64,000 nucleotides of DNA from Desulfuromonadaceae bacterium (GTDB lineage Bacteria > Desulfobacterota > Desulfuromonadia > Geobacterales > Pseudopelobacteraceae): positions 1 to 64,000 of the forward strand of contig JAQTZV010000028.1 in NCBI GenBank assembly GCA_028687585.1. Reading direction: 5' to 3'. Below, piece after piece: positions 48,252 to 56,961 of the stretch. The position numbers were made by a program, and so were the translations under genes. Numbering within the stretch: the first letter of the stretch is position 1; each line of letters begins with the position of its first letter. The notes beneath the pieces were generated by a model that had not been told where the DNA came from, searched no databases, and worked only from the letters and a program-made list of their open reading frames with translations.

Positions 48252-48375
48252 AATTCCAATTTCAAATCAAAGATGCCATCAAGGCGGCGAGGATTGAGGC
48301 GCCGAAAGCATACAAAAGTATGCTGAGGAGCCGAAGACGAGCCAACGAAGAGGGGGCTTTGATCTGGAATTGGTA
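48252..48375. repeat. 124-bp dispersed palindromic element, copy 2
   Basis: This copy matches 26950-27073 closely; both lie right after the 3' end of a signalling gene. The centre GCATAC-AAAA-GTATGC forms a perfect 6-bp stem. It occupies most of the gap between the convergent GGDEF-EAL and mtnP genes, so it may also act as a terminator. Confidence 0.75.
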
Positions 48376-48381
48376 AAAGAG

Positions 48382-49245
48382 CTACAGATACCTGCCGACA
48401 ATCGGCATCAATTTCTGTCTCGTTGTTTCAGGTATCATGGCTCGATCGGTAATAACGGCATACTGCATGGCGCTACCGCACGAGCAGCTGCGGTCGGCTC
48501 CGATTTCCGCCACTGCATGACGGATGATGTTTTTAGCCATCGCCACATTCTGGTGAATGATCTTGATAATCGCTTCTACCGTTACATCCTCGTGCGATTC
48601 GTGCCAGCAGTCGTAATCTGTTGAAAGCGCTATGATGCCGTAGCAGATCTCGGCTTCACGAGCCAGCTTGGCTTCGGTCAGATTGGTCATGCCGATTACG
48701 GAAGCCCCCAGTGCAAGATAGGATAATGACTCGGCCCGGGTTGAAAAGGCCGGGCCTTCCATACAGATGTATGTACCACCTGTGTGGGTAGTTGCACCGG
48801 CTTTTTGAGCAGCGATATAGAGAGTGTGAGAAAGGTCGCCACAGACCGGATCGGCAAAACCAACGTGGGCAACAACCCCGTCACCGAAAAAAGTATCTTT
48901 CCTGACTCCTTTGGTGCGATCGTAAAATTGGTTTGGAATCACGATATGCCCGGGGGCAATTGCATCTTTCAGACTTCCCACTGCTGAGACGGAGATAATC
49001 CGTTCCACACCGAGCGTCTTCATGCCGTAGATATTGGCGCGATAGTTGACCTCAGATGGAAGCAGGCGGTGACCTCGCCCATGACGGGGAAGAAACACCA
49101 TTTTGACCCCGTTCAGTGTGCCGGTGACATATTCATCGGACGGGTTACCAAAGGGGGTTTCTATCCTGATACGCTCAATCTGCTCCAGTCCTTCCATGTC
49201 ATACAGTCCGCTGCCGCCGATTACACCGATAGTTGTTTCACTCAT
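48382..49245 (-). CDS. mtnP: S-methyl-5'-thioadenosine phosphorylase
   Basis: 287 residues from the ATG at 49245, preceded by AAAGGA. It cleaves methylthioadenosine to adenine and methylthioribose-1-phosphate in methionine salvage. Motifs: GGSGLYDMEGL, YICMEGPAFSTRAES, and STDYDCWHE, where the Asp and Trp distinguish it from purine nucleoside phosphorylase. Length is normal. Confidence 0.93.
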   Translation of the reverse strand: MSETTIGVIGGSGLYDMEGLEQIERIRIETPFGNPSDEYVTGTLNGVKMVFLPRHGRGHRLLPSEVNYRANIYGMKTLGVERIISVSAVGSLKDAIAPGHIVIPNQFYDRTKGVRKDTFFGDGVVAHVGFADPVCGDLSHTLYIAAQKAGATTHTGGTYICMEGPAFSTRAESLSYLALGASVIGMTNLTEAKLAREAEICYGIIALSTDYDCWHESHEDVTVEAIIKIIHQNVAMAKNIIRHAVAEIGADRSCSCGSAMQYAVITDRAMIPETTRQKLMPIVGRYL

Positions 49246-49372
49246 GCTATTTTTTCCTTTCGAATTCAATTCATTCCACCCGCTTTATACCAGAGATGAA
49301 CCTGCTCGTGAAGTCTATTAAATTGACAAAACGGACGCCAAAATCGTATTGTTGCCGGTAACCGGGGCCGCC

Positions 49373-49855
49373 ATGATAAACATCAATAAACTCAAGCAGC
49401 AATTTAAAAAGATACTTTCCCTCGATGCCCACCCCGGGCACATTTCCACCGGGTTTGCTGTGGGTGTTTTTGTCAGCTTCACCCCCTTCTTCGGCCTGCA
49501 CACCCCCCTCGCAATTACACTGGCATTCATCTTCCGTCTCAACAAAGTAGCCTGCATTACCGGTGCCTGGCTCAACACGCCACTTACGGTTGTGCCGATC
49601 CTGGTGGTCAGCTACAAGTTGGGAGGAGCTCTTCTAGGAAAACCGGTTGCGGAACTTAGTTTCACAAACCTTGATTGGCACAGCCTCCAACCGTACGCTG
49701 CATCAATTCTCTTCGGAAGCTCCATTATCGGATTCGCAGCTGCGATGGCATCTTACTTCATCTGTTACTGGCTGGTGACTTTTTTCAGGCGCAAGGATGC
49801 CGCGCTGAAAGAAATTGCGCGGGAGATGGAAGTAGTGGGGGAGGAACTGGAATAG
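49373..49855 (+). CDS. DUF2062 membrane protein
   Basis: 160 residues from the ATG at 49373; an upstream in-frame start at 49349 has no better support. The pattern DAHPGHISTGFAVGVFVSFT followed by LHTPLAITLAFIFRLNKVA is the DUF2062 signature, with three or so membrane segments. Function unknown. A terminator follows directly. Confidence 0.85.
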   Translation: MININKLKQQFKKILSLDAHPGHISTGFAVGVFVSFTPFFGLHTPLAITLAFIFRLNKVACITGAWLNTPLTVVPILVVSYKLGGALLGKPVAELSFTNLDWHSLQPYAASILFGSSIIGFAAAMASYFICYWLVTFFRRKDAALKEIAREMEVVGEELE

Positions 49856-49864
49856 AAAAATAAA

Positions 49865-49891
49865 AAGCCCACCATGTCGTTCGGTGGGCTT
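49865..49891. terminator. Bidirectional intrinsic terminator
   Basis: AAGCCCACC (49865-49873) pairs perfectly with GGTGGGCTT (49883-49891) across a 9-nt loop. On the minus strand it is followed by a strong T-rich run (complement of 49856-49866), and on the plus strand by a weaker CTCTTCTC. It serves the DUF2062 gene and possibly the minus-strand lipoprotein gene. Confidence 0.8.
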
Positions 49892-50180
49892 CTCTTCTCA
49901 ACATATTCTGATTACCTTTTAGGTTTTAATCCGATATTTCACATCAATCGGAATACTCTTGCTTCCTATGTCTGGTAATACTCTGGCGGAGTCTCTTTCA
50001 TAGATAGTAAGCCCTCCTTCTTATTAAGTCTATACCGCTTTCCATCTGGTTCTACTATATCACTGAAAATTTAAAAAAACAGTCTGTTAATATTATTTTT
50101 TTGAGAGTATGCTGGCGCAGTTGAATCCCATCCTTTGTCACACATATGCAGCGCTGTGCCAGCCGATGAGGTTTGACAAC
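49892..50180. other. Gene-free AT-rich stretch
   Basis: Between the terminator and the lipoprotein gene no coding frame or RNA is recognised. It is AT-rich with a T-run near 50097. It may be a remnant or simply the long 3' region of the minus-strand operon. Confidence 0.4.
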
Positions 50181-51020
50181 TCACCGCATCATCCCGCCTG
50201 CTCCTGTTCCACTCATCAATCCTCCACGGAATGCTGTCGACATGTTTTGAAATGATTGCCCGGAATTCATCATCGGCATGTTAGTCAACAATACCGTCAT
50301 CTCACCCATGAGATTCGTCATTGCCGTTTGGGCATTTTGCCCCTTGATCGAGGACATGTTGCTGAAGATCGTACCCATCATCTCTCGGTATCGATTAACA
50401 TCAACGGTGGCTGTCGAGCCGGTCGTATGAAACACCTGTGGCATCTGGCTCCCCATCAGGCTCGCCATGTTCTGAGCAGCAGTGTGCATTGCAACGTTAT
50501 TGGCAACCATGTAGTCACTCAGCATATCAATGCCTGGCATGCCGAGTTGCGTCAGCAGGGCATCCATTGCATCTTGCATGGTAGCGTATTTGCCTGTTGC
50601 CATCATCTCACGCAGTTGTGACGACATCGGGCTGATGAAATTACTGTTTGCGGAGCCGGAAACGGCTAATGCAGGCATGCTGAGCATATAGCTATTCGTC
50701 ACCGCTGTTCCGGTGTCCTTGTCGATAGTCACACCCTTGGTGGCAATGGCAACAATCGGGTACTTGCCAACATCAGCAGGATCCATCGTCAAGGTATATG
50801 CCCCGTTCTGGTCGGTGGTAGCAGAGGACTCACCTGAATCCATCAGATAATTGCCATTTTTATCCAGAAATACGGTTGCGCCAACCAGATAACCATCGGC
50901 TACTTTTCCGGTAATCGAGGTGGTGGGAGAGCTTGCGGGAGTGCTCGTACCACCTCCGCCACAGCCGGCGATAATGCCGGCCGCCATAATCGTAAGTATC
51001 GCTAAAAGCTTTGTTTTCAT
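50181..51020 (-). CDS. Met-rich putative lipoprotein
   Basis: 279 residues. The signal peptide ends in IAGC (Cys20), followed by a Gly/Ser/Thr linker. Residues 35-95 form a carboxypeptidase-regulatory/SdrD-like beta domain (GATVFLDKNGNYLMDSGESS). The C-terminal half is helical and strikingly methionine-rich (MLSDYMVANNVAMHTAAQNM and following). I do not recognise the family. As the last gene of a copper-efflux cluster, the Met content suggests Cu(I)/Ag(I) binding, which is inference. Confidence 0.7.
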   Translation of the reverse strand: MKTKLLAILTIMAAGIIAGCGGGGTSTPASSPTTSITGKVADGYLVGATVFLDKNGNYLMDSGESSATTDQNGAYTLTMDPADVGKYPIVAIATKGVTIDKDTGTAVTNSYMLSMPALAVSGSANSNFISPMSSQLREMMATGKYATMQDAMDALLTQLGMPGIDMLSDYMVANNVAMHTAAQNMASLMGSQMPQVFHTTGSTATVDVNRYREMMGTIFSNMSSIKGQNAQTAMTNLMGEMTVLLTNMPMMNSGQSFQNMSTAFRGGLMSGTGAGGMMR

Positions 51021-51054
51021 GGTGGTTTATCCTTTATCTGACGGCTGGTAATAC

Positions 51055-51492
51055 TCAGTCACGGAATTTGGCATGACATGCCGCACATGCTCCTTCAACT
51101 TTTTTGTACGCGGCTTTTGCCTCGACAAGAGCTCCCTTTTTTGCCAGCTCTACGGTCGTATTTACCGCTTTTTCAAGATTTGACGCGTGAGTCACAAAGG
51201 TGCTCTGCTGTTTGATATTTTTATGCGGCTTAGTTTTTTTCAAATCGGGAATAGCAGCGGTAATTTTTCCAGCCTCAGATTCAATGCGTGCAATTTCACC
51301 TTTTTCCAAGGCAGAGACCATATTATCACACGCCAGCGAAAACATGGGCATTATGGCATGTAACTTTTTCATCTGAGAATCCATTGGCATCATGTTGCCA
51401 TGCTTTTCAGTTCCGTGACCAAAAGCAATTCCATGTGAAGTAATCAAGCCCATCATCATACTTACTGCTGTTACCATGCTTCTTTTACTCAT
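51055..51492 (-). CDS. Small cytochrome-c-like periplasmic protein
   Basis: 145 residues with a signal peptide (to about residue 25), a His/Met-rich start (GHGTEKHGNMMPMDSQM) and a four-helix body. It ends in one haem motif CAACH (Cys136, Cys139, His140) near the C-terminus, as in cytochrome c' proteins. Haem attachment and a role in the adjoining metal-efflux cluster are inferred. It is followed 34 bp later by the Met-rich lipoprotein gene. Confidence 0.78.
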   Translation of the reverse strand: MSKRSMVTAVSMMMGLITSHGIAFGHGTEKHGNMMPMDSQMKKLHAIMPMFSLACDNMVSALEKGEIARIESEAGKITAAIPDLKKTKPHKNIKQQSTFVTHASNLEKAVNTTVELAKKGALVEAKAAYKKVEGACAACHAKFRD

Positions 51493-51527
51493 GACACCTC
51501 CCGAACAATGTTACTTTCCGGTAAAAT

Positions 51528-51562
51528 TAACCGAGGCGGGCCCATTAGGCCCGCCTCGGTTA
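51528..51562 (-). terminator. 15-bp perfect hairpin terminator
   Basis: TAACCGAGGCGGGCC (51528-51542) is exactly complementary to 51548-51562 with a 5-nt loop. In the minus direction it is followed by TTTTACC, so it should stop or attenuate transcription after the Met/His-rich protein gene and before the cytochrome gene. Confidence 0.8.
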
Positions 51563-51656
51563 GTTACAGCTATAATGAGTTCGGTTTGCAGTCCGGCTTT
51601 ATCAAAGACTTTAACTCATCATTGGCCTCTTTCAGTTTTTGTCTGGTTTTATTTCC

Positions 51657-52136
51657 TTATTTGACCGTGTACCAGAATTTAGCGCTGCGGGTTTTACCGT
51701 CTTTCAACTGGAACTTGCACATCACGCCATATTTACCTTTCGCTGGCATGGTAACATCGGAACCGAAGCCGCCTTCCATGCCCATCAAATCTTTTGTCTG
51801 TTCAGATTTATCAGGTGCAATGATTTTTAACTTCGCCTCACCACCTCCCAACATTTTTTTCGTCTTGGCATCGGTGAACATCACCATGATGTGGTGAGTT
51901 TCCTTCATCCCCATCTCTTTCATCTTTTTCTGGATGTCGAGAACCTCGAAACTCGCCTTGACACCATCTACGACCTCCTCATGGGCCATCTTACCCATGG
52001 ACGCCATACTTCCATGATCCATCTTCATGGCACCATCGCCATGGTCCATCGGCATAGAACCATGATCCGTTGCCGCAAAAGCTGCGGGTGCAGCAAATGC
52101 GAGCAGTGCAGCAGCTAACAGTGTTGTTTTTTTCAT
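51657..52136 (-). CDS. Met/His-rich periplasmic protein (YtkA/FixH-like)
   Basis: 159 residues from the ATG at 52136, with AAAGGAG upstream and a signal peptide ending AAFAATD. The mature N-terminus carries repeated His-Gly-Ser-Met / Met-Asp-His units (about 23-48), a typical copper-binding composition. The rest is a beta-sandwich (HHIMVMFTDAKTKKMLGGGE; KGKYGVMCKFQLKDGKTRSA) like YtkA/FixH domains. Downstream of cusA, it probably binds periplasmic Cu(I)/Ag(I). Confidence 0.78.
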   Translation of the reverse strand: MKKTTLLAAALLAFAAPAAFAATDHGSMPMDHGDGAMKMDHGSMASMGKMAHEEVVDGVKASFEVLDIQKKMKEMGMKETHHIMVMFTDAKTKKMLGGGEAKLKIIAPDKSEQTKDLMGMEGGFGSDVTMPAKGKYGVMCKFQLKDGKTRSAKFWYTVK

Positions 52137-52290
52137 ACAATAAGTTCTCCTTTGAGTAATATTTATAAACTGTACACTAAGTAAAGCATGCATCATGCCA
52201 ACACGTATCTATCTGTAAATGTTACACATTAAGTTTACTGCGTCTTAACAGTGAAGATTATTCCACATTCAGGTGTAGCATTTTCATCAC

Positions 52291-55200
52291 TCAATGCTTC
52301 ATCCCTGAATATTTAAGCCGCCCCTTTTTCAGATCCCGCTTCTTCATCAGCACGAATATTACCGGCGTCATAATGAGCACGTGGACCGCCGAGGAGATCA
52401 TCCCGCCGATCATCGGTGCGGCGATCGGTTTCATGACATCGGCGCCGGTACCGCTTGACCACATGATCGGAATCAGACCGAGGAGAGCCACTGCAACCGT
52501 CATCAGCTTGGGCCGCAGACGCAGCACCGCTCCTTCGAAGGTCGCATCGTAGATATCCTGTTCGGTGCAAGGCCCGTTGATCAGCTTCTTGTCCAGCGCC
52601 TCATGCAGGTAGATGACCATGACCACCCCGGTCTCCACGGCGATGCCGTAGAGGGCAATGAAGCCGACCCAGACAGCTACTGACAGGTTATACCCCAATG
52701 CCGAGACCAGATAGACGCCGCCGACCAGAGCAAACGGTACCGAAAGCATGACCATGCTCGCCTCCAAGGCAGAGTGAAAGGTAAAATAGAGCAGGATGAA
52801 GATGATCACAATGCCGATCGGCACCAGCATCTGCAGGCGGGCCTTGGCCCGGATCTGGTTCTCCCACTGCCCTGACCAGGCAACGTAGTAGCCGGCGGGC
52901 AGCTTGAGGTTCTTTTCCAGGGTCTGTTTGGCTTCGTTCACAAAACCGCCCATGTCGCGACCGCGCACGTTGAGGAACACCAGAGAACGCAACAGCCCGC
53001 CTTCGCTGTTGATCTCCGGCGCTCCGGTGGAGACTTTAAGTCTGGTTACCAGTGAAAGCGGCACCTGGGCACCCTCAGCGCCTGCCACCAGGATGCGCCG
53101 GATAGCAGGAATATTATCGCGGTAATCACGCAGGTAGCGGATGCGGACCGGGAAACGGTTGCGCCCCTCTACGGTGGTGGTAAGCATCTCGCCCCCAAGG
53201 GCGGTTTCAATGACATCCTGAATGTCGCTTACATTGACACCGTAACGGGCCGCCGCTTCGCGATCTATGTCTATGTCGATGTAATTGCCGCCGGTGACCC
53301 GTTCGGCCACCACGTCGGCCGCTCCGTTGATCGGCTTGAGAATAGCTTCGGCCTGTATGGCCAGATCCTTCAGTACGTTCAGGTCATTGCCGAAGATCTT
53401 GACCCCCAGGTCGGTACGCACTCCGGTGGAGAGCATATTAATGCGATTGATAATCGGTTGGGTCCAGCCGTTGCGCACGCCGATCTGCTGCAGCTTGCTG
53501 TCCAGTTCGGCAACGATGTCGGCCTTTTTCATCCCCGCACGCCACTTGTCCTTGGGTTTGAGGATGATGATACTTTCAAACATGGAAACCGGCGCCGGGT
53601 CGGTAGAGGTCTCGGCCCGTCCGACTTTGCCCAGTACATGCTCCACTTCGGGCACGCTCATGATGATGGTATCCTGGACCTGAATCAACCGTTTCGCTTC
53701 GGTGATGGAGACATTGGGGAGCGTAACCGGCATGTAGAGCAGAGACCCCTCATCCAGTGGGGGCATGAACTCAGATCCCAGATTCATGAACAGCGGTATG
53801 GCAATCAGCAGGGCCACGACATTCAGAGCAATGGTGGTCTTCTTCCAGACCAGTACCCAGCGGATGACCGGTGAATAGAGCTTAATAAAGAAGGTCGAAA
53901 CCGGATTGGAACTCTCCGGCGGCATTTTGCCGCGCATGAAGTAGTACATCAGCACCGGCACCAGAGTGATGGCGATCATGGCCGAGCCCATCATGGAGAA
54001 GGTCTTGGTAAAGGCCAGCGGATGGAACAGTTTCCCCTCCTGGCCCTCCAGCAGAAAGACCGGTACAAACGAGAGCACAATGATCGCCAGGGAGAAGAAG
54101 ATTGCACGACCAACCTGCTTGGCCGAAGCGATGACGACTTCCAATCTTTTGCCCGCACGCTCTTCGGGAGGCATTTCGGAAAGATGGCGGTAGCAGTTCT
54201 CCACCATGATCACTCCGGCGTCCACCAGCACGCCAATGGCAATGGCAATACCGCCGAGAGACATGATGTTGGAGGTAACCCCCATCAGTTTCATAGTGAT
54301 GAAGGCGATCAGGACCGAGATCGGCAGGGTCAGGACGATCACCAGTGCACTCTGAAAATGGAGCAGGAAGACCAGGATGACCAGCGAGACGACGATCGAT
54401 TCCTCCAGGAGATTTTTCTTGAGGGTGTCGATGGCACGCTGGATCAGGTCGGAGCGGTCGTAGGAGACCATGATCTTGACCCCTGGCGGCAGGCCTTTTT
54501 CCAGATCCTTGATTTTGAGTTTGACCCGGTCGATGACATCCTTGGCGTTTTCGCCGTAGCGCATGACCACAATGCCGCCCACTGCCTCACCTTTGCCGTT
54601 CATTTCCAGCATGCCGCGCCGGATGGCGCCCCCCATCTGTACGGTGCCGAGGTTCTTGACGTAGATCGGTGTGCCGCGCATGTCGGCACCGATAACAATA
54701 TTCTCCAGGTCCTCCTTTGACTGGACATAGCCGCGTCCACGGATCAGGTACTCGGAGTCCGCCTGCTCAACCAGGCGGCCGCCCACATCCTTGTTGGATG
54801 ATTTGACCGCTTCAATGACCTTTTCGAGTTTGATTTTGTAGGCAAACAGTTTATTCGGGTCCAGGTCGATCTGGTATTCGCGTACATAGCCACCAATGGA
54901 GGCGACTTCGGCCACACCCTGGACGGTGTTGAGCTGATAGCGTACAAACCAGTCCTGCAGGGTGCGCAGCTGTTCCAGATCATACCCCTTGCCTTCGATG
55001 GTGTACCAGAAGACGTGACCGACGCCGGTACCATCCGGGCCAAGCGTCGGGACAACACCGGGAGGAAGGAGGGACGCAGCATAATTCAACCGTTCAAGCA
55101 CCCTGGTCCTGGCCCAGTAGATATCGGCCTTGTCCTCGAAGATGACGTAGATCATGGAGAAACCGAAGGCGCTGGAGGCACGCACAGCACGTACCTGGGG

Positions 55201-55428
55201 CAGTCCCTGCAGGTTGACCGCGAGTGGATAGGTGACTTGATCCTCCACAACCTGGGGTGAGCGGCCGGGATATTCAGTGAAGACGATCACCTGGTTGTCG
55301 GAGAGATCCGGAATGGCATCTACCGGTGTCTTGTAGACCGACCAACTCCCCCAGGCGATGATCAGCCCGAATACCATCAGCACTATGACCCGGTTGCGGG
55401 CGGAATATTCGATGATTTTTTCTATCAT
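52291..55428 (-). CDS. cusA: Copper/silver RND efflux pump CusA
   Basis: 1045 residues from the ATG at 55428. This is the inner-membrane proton-driven pump of a heavy-metal efflux RND system. It has twelve membrane segments in two sets and the family start IEKIIEYSARNRVIVLMVFG. Substrate assignment to Cu(I)/Ag(I) rather than Co/Zn/Cd rests on CusA-type stretches: MPPLDEGSLLYMPVTLPNVS, SVPEVEHVLGKVGRAETSTD and RINMLSTGV. Methionines corresponding to the CusA metal path (LLYMP, VSMFES, RINML) are retained. It follows cusC and cusB. Confidence 0.93.
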   Translation of the reverse strand: MIEKIIEYSARNRVIVLMVFGLIIAWGSWSVYKTPVDAIPDLSDNQVIVFTEYPGRSPQVVEDQVTYPLAVNLQGLPQVRAVRASSAFGFSMIYVIFEDKADIYWARTRVLERLNYAASLLPPGVVPTLGPDGTGVGHVFWYTIEGKGYDLEQLRTLQDWFVRYQLNTVQGVAEVASIGGYVREYQIDLDPNKLFAYKIKLEKVIEAVKSSNKDVGGRLVEQADSEYLIRGRGYVQSKEDLENIVIGADMRGTPIYVKNLGTVQMGGAIRRGMLEMNGKGEAVGGIVVMRYGENAKDVIDRVKLKIKDLEKGLPPGVKIMVSYDRSDLIQRAIDTLKKNLLEESIVVSLVILVFLLHFQSALVIVLTLPISVLIAFITMKLMGVTSNIMSLGGIAIAIGVLVDAGVIMVENCYRHLSEMPPEERAGKRLEVVIASAKQVGRAIFFSLAIIVLSFVPVFLLEGQEGKLFHPLAFTKTFSMMGSAMIAITLVPVLMYYFMRGKMPPESSNPVSTFFIKLYSPVIRWVLVWKKTTIALNVVALLIAIPLFMNLGSEFMPPLDEGSLLYMPVTLPNVSITEAKRLIQVQDTIIMSVPEVEHVLGKVGRAETSTDPAPVSMFESIIILKPKDKWRAGMKKADIVAELDSKLQQIGVRNGWTQPIINRINMLSTGVRTDLGVKIFGNDLNVLKDLAIQAEAILKPINGAADVVAERVTGGNYIDIDIDREAAARYGVNVSDIQDVIETALGGEMLTTTVEGRNRFPVRIRYLRDYRDNIPAIRRILVAGAEGAQVPLSLVTRLKVSTGAPEINSEGGLLRSLVFLNVRGRDMGGFVNEAKQTLEKNLKLPAGYYVAWSGQWENQIRAKARLQMLVPIGIVIIFILLYFTFHSALEASMVMLSVPFALVGGVYLVSALGYNLSVAVWVGFIALYGIAVETGVVMVIYLHEALDKKLINGPCTEQDIYDATFEGAVLRLRPKLMTVAVALLGLIPIMWSSGTGADVMKPIAAPMIGGMISSAVHVLIMTPVIFVLMKKRDLKKGRLKYSGMKH

Positions 55429-55451
55429 AATAAGACCTTTAGAAGCCGTTA

Positions 55452-55548
55452 CCACGAAGGCACTAAGCTCACGAAGATTTGATGTAATTAGTCATTTAAT
55501 AGGTACTGAATCCTGCTATACTTCTGTGTGCCCTTCGTGTCTTCGTGG
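55452..55548. repeat. Inverted CCACGAAG repeats between cusB and cusA
   Basis: CCACGAAG at 55452-55459 and CTTCGTGG at 55541-55548 are exact inverted copies, each followed inward by further CACGAAG-like units. I recall similar CCACGAAGACACGAAG repeats being common in Geobacter-type genomes. The element fills most of the 132-bp gap. Confidence 0.55.
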
Positions 55549-55560
55549 CGAGGATTATGT

Positions 55561-56937
55561 TTACATTTTCATATCATCCATCTTCAAGTTCCCCTTTTTT
55601 TCCGGGGCAGCCGCTGGTTTCGCGCCTTTCGGTTCATCCATCTTCATGCCGGGCATGGCCGCTCCGCTACCCTTCAACTGCGATTCGGAGTCGATCAGGT
55701 AGCCACCGGAGACCGCCACCTTATCGCCCGGTTTGATTCCGGACAGTATCTGTACCTTGTCTTCGACCCGCTCGCCCACCCGCACATCACGCGGCTCGAA
55801 CATCCCCGGTGAACCTTCCACCCAGACCACCTGGCGCTTGCCGGTATCGATAACCGCCGTAACCGGGATAACGATGCCCTTGACCAACGGAATCCTGATG
55901 ATGGCATTGACAAACATGTCAGGTTTCAAGCGATGCCCGGGGTTGGGCATTTCAACCCGGGCCTTGACCGTGTGGGTCTTCGGATCATGAAACGGATACA
56001 CGAAGCTGATCCTGCCATTGAATGCCGCACCATGCTCAATTGCCGAGCGTATTTCCACCTGCTGACCGACACGCACATAGGGGACTTCATTTTCGAAGAC
56101 ATCTATCTCTACCCATACTTTCGAAAGATCGGCAATGTTGAAAAGCACTTCGCCGACATTTACGTATTGTCCCTGCTGCACCATCTTGTCAATGACGACG
56201 CCGGAGAGCGGTGTGTAGATCGGCAGACGGATGTTCGGCGTGCCTGATTTCTCAAGTTCGGCGATCTGACTCTCTTTGACCCCGAACAGCATCAGGCGCT
56301 GCTTGGCCGAAGAGACCAGGCCGGCGCCGTTTTGGGAGATGGAAGGAATCGGTGAGTTTTTTAGCTGGTCGCGACTCTTGATCGCCAGCAGATATTCCTG
56401 CTGTGTCGCAACAAGATCAGGAGAGTAAATCTCCGCTACTGGTTTGCCGGTGCTGACGTAGGCTCCGACAGTGTCAACATTCAGTTTGTCGATCCGGCCG
56501 GCAATCCAGGCAGTAACCTTGGCCTGCCGCGACTGATCGTACTGCACGATGCCGACGCCGTTTATCTCCTTGTTCAGGGTGCCGTTTTTAGCCTCGATAG
56601 TGGCAACATTAGCCATGACTTGCTGGACCGTGGACATTGACACATGCCCCAGCATATCAGCCTGCTGTTTCTGCTCCGGCGTCATGGCGGTGCCATCGGC
56701 AGGCGCATTGTCTATCTTCTTGATCAGCTCCATGCCGCAGATCGGACAGGTGCCGGGTTTATCCTTGATGATGAACGGGTGCATGGAACAGGTCCAGAGC
56801 TGCACCTTATGTTCCAGCTTGGAATGCCCGCCGCCGTCGTCCTTGAACCACCCATTTTGGTAGAGCCAACCGGCAGCGACGGCAGCAATAACAATAACGA
56901 GCATCAGGGGAATTGCGATTTTCTTGTTCAGGGCCAT
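55561..56937 (-). CDS. cusB: RND periplasmic adaptor CusB
   Basis: 458 residues. An N-terminal membrane anchor (residues 8-27) is followed by a heavy-metal-binding domain of the MHP...C-P-I-C-G-M type (TCSMHP at about 49 and GTCPICGMELI at about 61). The hairpin, lipoyl and beta-barrel domains of a membrane-fusion protein follow (KVTAWIAGRIDKLNVDTVGA; VWVEIDVFENEVPYVRVGQQ). The C-terminus is Met/Lys-rich. It bridges CusA and CusC. Confidence 0.92.
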   Translation of the reverse strand: MALNKKIAIPLMLVIVIAAVAAGWLYQNGWFKDDGGGHSKLEHKVQLWTCSMHPFIIKDKPGTCPICGMELIKKIDNAPADGTAMTPEQKQQADMLGHVSMSTVQQVMANVATIEAKNGTLNKEINGVGIVQYDQSRQAKVTAWIAGRIDKLNVDTVGAYVSTGKPVAEIYSPDLVATQQEYLLAIKSRDQLKNSPIPSISQNGAGLVSSAKQRLMLFGVKESQIAELEKSGTPNIRLPIYTPLSGVVIDKMVQQGQYVNVGEVLFNIADLSKVWVEIDVFENEVPYVRVGQQVEIRSAIEHGAAFNGRISFVYPFHDPKTHTVKARVEMPNPGHRLKPDMFVNAIIRIPLVKGIVIPVTAVIDTGKRQVVWVEGSPGMFEPRDVRVGERVEDKVQILSGIKPGDKVAVSGGYLIDSESQLKGSGAAMPGMKMDEPKGAKPAAAPEKKGNLKMDDMKM

Positions 56938-56961
56938 GGCTGTACCTCGATATGATGAATT

